From positions 1 to 14,152 of the forward strand of contig ONFW01000124.1 of NCBI GenBank assembly GCA_900317215.1: a stretch of DNA of 14,152 bases, given 5' to 3'. Position numbers and translations under genes: made by a program. This document shows positions 12,198-14,152 of the stretch, in pieces (positions within the stretch are counted from its first letter, which is position 1; every line of letters starts with the position of its first letter). The stretch comes from an uncultured Eubacteriales bacterium. GTDB taxonomy: Bacteria; Bacillota; Clostridia; Oscillospirales; Acutalibacteraceae. The notes under the pieces were generated by a model. It saw only the letters and a list, made by a program, of their open reading frames with translations, was not told the DNA's origin and did no database searches.

Positions 12198-13463
12198 ATG
12201 AAGGAAGAAAAAAATATAACCGAAAGCTTTATTAAGAAAAACGCGCCGCTCCTTATCTGTATGCTCATATTTATTGCAGGCTCACTGATAAGGCTTTTTT
12301 TGAGGGATATGACCTCACTGGACTCGGATAACTTCCTTGTGCCGTGGTTCAACGATATCAAGTCAGCAGGAGGATTTTCAGGGCTGGACGAACAGGTCGG
12401 AGACTACAATATCCTGTATCAGACGATCATCGCCTTTTTCACATATATCCCTATAAAGCCCCTCTATGCCTATAAGCTGTTTTCCTGTATCTTTGACCTT
12501 CTGCTTGCGCTTCTGGTAGCATATATCGTATCGAAGCTATGCGAAAAAAATAAGAAGGCTTGTGCTGCTGCCGCTTTCGGTATAGTGTACCTCTCACCTC
12601 TTGTTATACTCAACTCGTCATGGTGGGCTCAATGCGACGCTATCTATACATTTTTCGGCATTGCCTCTCTCTATCTGCTGTCAAGAAAAAAAGATCTTGC
12701 TGCAATGATAGTATACGGCGCTGCCGTCACCTTCAAGCTGCAGGCAATATTTCTGCTGCCCGTGATAGTGCTGGTTCTGTTTATGAGAAAAAAAACGCAT
12801 CTGCTTTATCTTGCCGCCGTTCCCGCCGTTATGATAGTCCTCAGCCTTGCAGGCATCATTGCAGGCAGAAACATAAGTGATATTTTCACCATTTATTTTT
12901 CTCAGACCTCGATATACAAATCTGTTGCGCTGAACTATCCCTCGGTATGGGGGCTTGCTTCGGACGCTGTTCATGCCGCTTCATTTTTTGCTGGAAAGGA
13001 GATTATCACTCAGGAGCAGCTATATAATATCCTGAAATATCCTGCAATAGCCATAGCGGCAGCGGCGCTCGGAGCATACATGCTGGTTTGGCTGAAAAAA
13101 AGAGTCAGAATTGATCTGAAAAACATAATAATCATGGCATTTATTCTTTCCTATACCTGCGTACTGCTGCTTCCGAGCATGCACGAGCGATATGGCTTTA
13201 TTTATGAGATACTCGCCCTTATCATTGCCTTTATTGACAGAAAAACCGTATACCTCGTATGCATAATGTACGCGGTCACGCTGATAACTTATATACACTT
13301 TCTGTCAAACTGCTATTTCATGCCGCTGGCCGTGCTTTCGGCAGTGAATATCTTTGTCTATATCATGTATGCTGTCAGGCTCAGCCGCTTTCTGCAGGAA
13401 AACAGCCGCTCTTCCTCAACCGATGAGCGCACCGCAGCGCCAGTCCCACATATAACGGAGTGA
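12198..13463 (+). CDS. Multi-pass GT-C glycosyltransferase, Gpi18-like mannosyltransferase type
   Basis: ATG 12198 has GGAGG at 12188-12192, 5 bases upstream. The 421-residue integral membrane protein has about 9-10 hydrophobic helices (for example 17-36, 95-112, 124-140, 185-197, 205-222, 280-298, 310-325, 337-347, 350-368, 374-393). GT-C features are acidic residues in the first external loop (LDSDN, D42/D44, followed by W50), GDYNILYQ (68-75), the loop SWWAQCDAIY (141-150, D147), FKLQAIFLLP (179-188) and HERYGF (329-334). The WxQxDxIY loop and late HERY motif are typical of Gpi18-related bacterial mannosyltransferases, which transfer a sugar from a polyprenyl-phosphate donor at the outer face of the membrane. 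The sugar and acceptor cannot be told here. A polar 25-residue tail ends the protein. The next gene starts 4 bases after the stop, so they are probably co-transcribed. Confidence 0.85.
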   Translation: MKEEKNITESFIKKNAPLLICMLIFIAGSLIRLFLRDMTSLDSDNFLVPWFNDIKSAGGFSGLDEQVGDYNILYQTIIAFFTYIPIKPLYAYKLFSCIFDLLLALLVAYIVSKLCEKNKKACAAAAFGIVYLSPLVILNSSWWAQCDAIYTFFGIASLYLLSRKKDLAAMIVYGAAVTFKLQAIFLLPVIVLVLFMRKKTHLLYLAAVPAVMIVLSLAGIIAGRNISDIFTIYFSQTSIYKSVALNYPSVWGLASDAVHAASFFAGKEIITQEQLYNILKYPAIAIAAAALGAYMLVWLKKRVRIDLKNIIIMAFILSYTCVLLLPSMHERYGFIYEILALIIAFIDRKTVYLVCIMYAVTLITYIHFLSNCYFMPLAVLSAVNIFVYIMYAVRLSRFLQENSRSSSTDERTAAPVPHITE

Positions 13464-13467
13464 TAAA

Positions 13468-14152
13468 ATGAATGATACCCCATTGTATACACAACTGATC
13501 CGGCATAAGAAAAAAGGGCTCTCCCCCTTTCATACACCCGGGCATAAATGCTCAGGCTTTATCAGTAATGAGCTTCTTTCTCTTGATCTTACCGAGCTTC
13601 CCGACACCGATGCGCTATACGAAGCAGACGGAGCTATCCTGCAGGCAGAGATAAAGCTTGCGCGCCTTTTCGGAGCAAAACGCACTCTCATTTCCTCCGG
13701 CGGCTGTACGCTCGCAATACAGGCAATGCTGAGAATCGCCTCTCAAAGAGGTAAAAGGATACTTTTTTCAAGGAATATACACCGAAGCGCAATAAACGCC
13801 TGCGCTCTGCTCGGTATTGAGCCGGTATGGGTTATGCCCCGTAGTGAGAGCAGTCTTTTTACGGGAAGGATCGTTCCGGAGGATATAAAAACAGCCCTTG
13901 ATGATGCTCCTGATATTTCCGCCTGCTATATAACAAGCCCCGACTACTACGGAGAGATATCTGATATCGCCGCAATAGCAGAGATATGTCACCAACGCGG
14001 AGCGCTCCTTCTTGTCGATAACGCCCACGGCTCTCATCTCGCCTTTATGAAAGATGATCTTCACCCTATTCATCATGGGGCAGATATGACGGCCTGTTCT
14101 CTGCACAAAACACTGCCCGTTCTGACCGGAGGCGCTGCTCTGAATATCGGGA
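13468..14152 (+). CDS. PLP-dependent Orn/Lys/Arg decarboxylase-family protein, 3'-truncated by the window
   Basis: ATG 13468 has GGAG at 13457-13460, 7 bases upstream, and overlaps no gene (4-base gap after the glycosyltransferase stop). The 228 visible residues carry the N-terminal family signature FHTPGHK (21-27), an acidic LPDTDALYEADG segment (44-55), a cofactor-phosphate-side segment ISSGGCTLAIQAML (75-88), H105 in NIHRSA, SPDYYGEISDI, the D-x-A-H-G PLP-ring motif VDNAHGSH (183-190) and SLHKTLP (211-217) with K214 as the expected Schiff-base lysine. These match the major domain of the fold-type I Orn/Lys/Arg decarboxylases, including the shorter SpeA/YaaO-type enzymes of Firmicutes. The residues that set substrate (arginine, lysine or ornithine) are not visible, so no gene symbol is given. 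The C-terminal part lies outside the window. Confidence 0.9.
   Translation, partial: MNDTPLYTQLIRHKKKGLSPFHTPGHKCSGFISNELLSLDLTELPDTDALYEADGAILQAEIKLARLFGAKRTLISSGGCTLAIQAMLRIASQRGKRILFSRNIHRSAINACALLGIEPVWVMPRSESSLFTGRIVPEDIKTALDDAPDISACYITSPDYYGEISDIAAIAEICHQRGALLLVDNAHGSHLAFMKDDLHPIHHGADMTACSLHKTLPVLTGGAALNIG

Overview
The window looks like a low-to-mid GC Firmicutes chromosome, most likely a gut Clostridia of the Ruminococcus/Oscillospiraceae type. This rests on strong GGAGG-type ribosome binding sites, TTG starts, a sporulation-type PdaA deacetylase, and a very large sortase-type surface protein built from SpaA/Cna-B domains and BspA-type repeats. The genus is inference. All recognisable genes are on the + strand.

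Layout. Bases 1-1119 hold the 3' part of folC (folate biosynthesis). A short unrecognised cytoplasmic protein follows (1210-1650) and ends at a branched terminator hairpin. A PdaA-like polysaccharide deacetylase (1706-2524) starts right at the U tract of that hairpin. A 385-base gap (2525-2909) contains a possible structured RNA, a strong terminator and then a good promoter (TTGATT-17-TATAAT). That promoter drives the dominant feature, a giant secreted adhesin reading frame of about 9 kb (2910-11917).

The adhesin would be about 3,000 residues: signal peptide, long beta-rich N-terminal region, three SpaA-like isopeptide domains, about 29 BspA/DUF285-type 26-residue repeats, four Cna-B/DUF7601-like stalk domains, an LPDSG sorting motif, a membrane helix and a basic tail. 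In this sequence it is split by a frameshift at 8690-8699. The N-terminal piece (2910-8699) keeps the secretion signal but loses the anchor; the C-terminal piece (from about 8696) keeps the anchor but has no signal. At the break exactly half of a 26-residue repeat is missing. The bases fit a 40-bp out-of-frame deletion between two AAAAAAC direct repeats. The same bases also form a -1 slippery heptamer (A AAA AAC) followed directly by TGA, so a real mutation, an assembly artefact and recoding must be told apart.

After a strong terminator (11997-12033) and a GC-rich palindromic patch, a promoter (TGGACA-17-TAGAAT) precedes an apparent operon. It holds a multi-pass GT-C/Gpi18-like glycosyltransferase (12198-13463) and, 4 bases later, the start of a PLP-dependent Orn/Lys/Arg decarboxylase-family gene that runs off the window. 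No tRNA, rRNA, CRISPR array, insertion sequence or phage gene was seen. The most distinctive content is the mosaic adhesin and its repeat-associated frame break.
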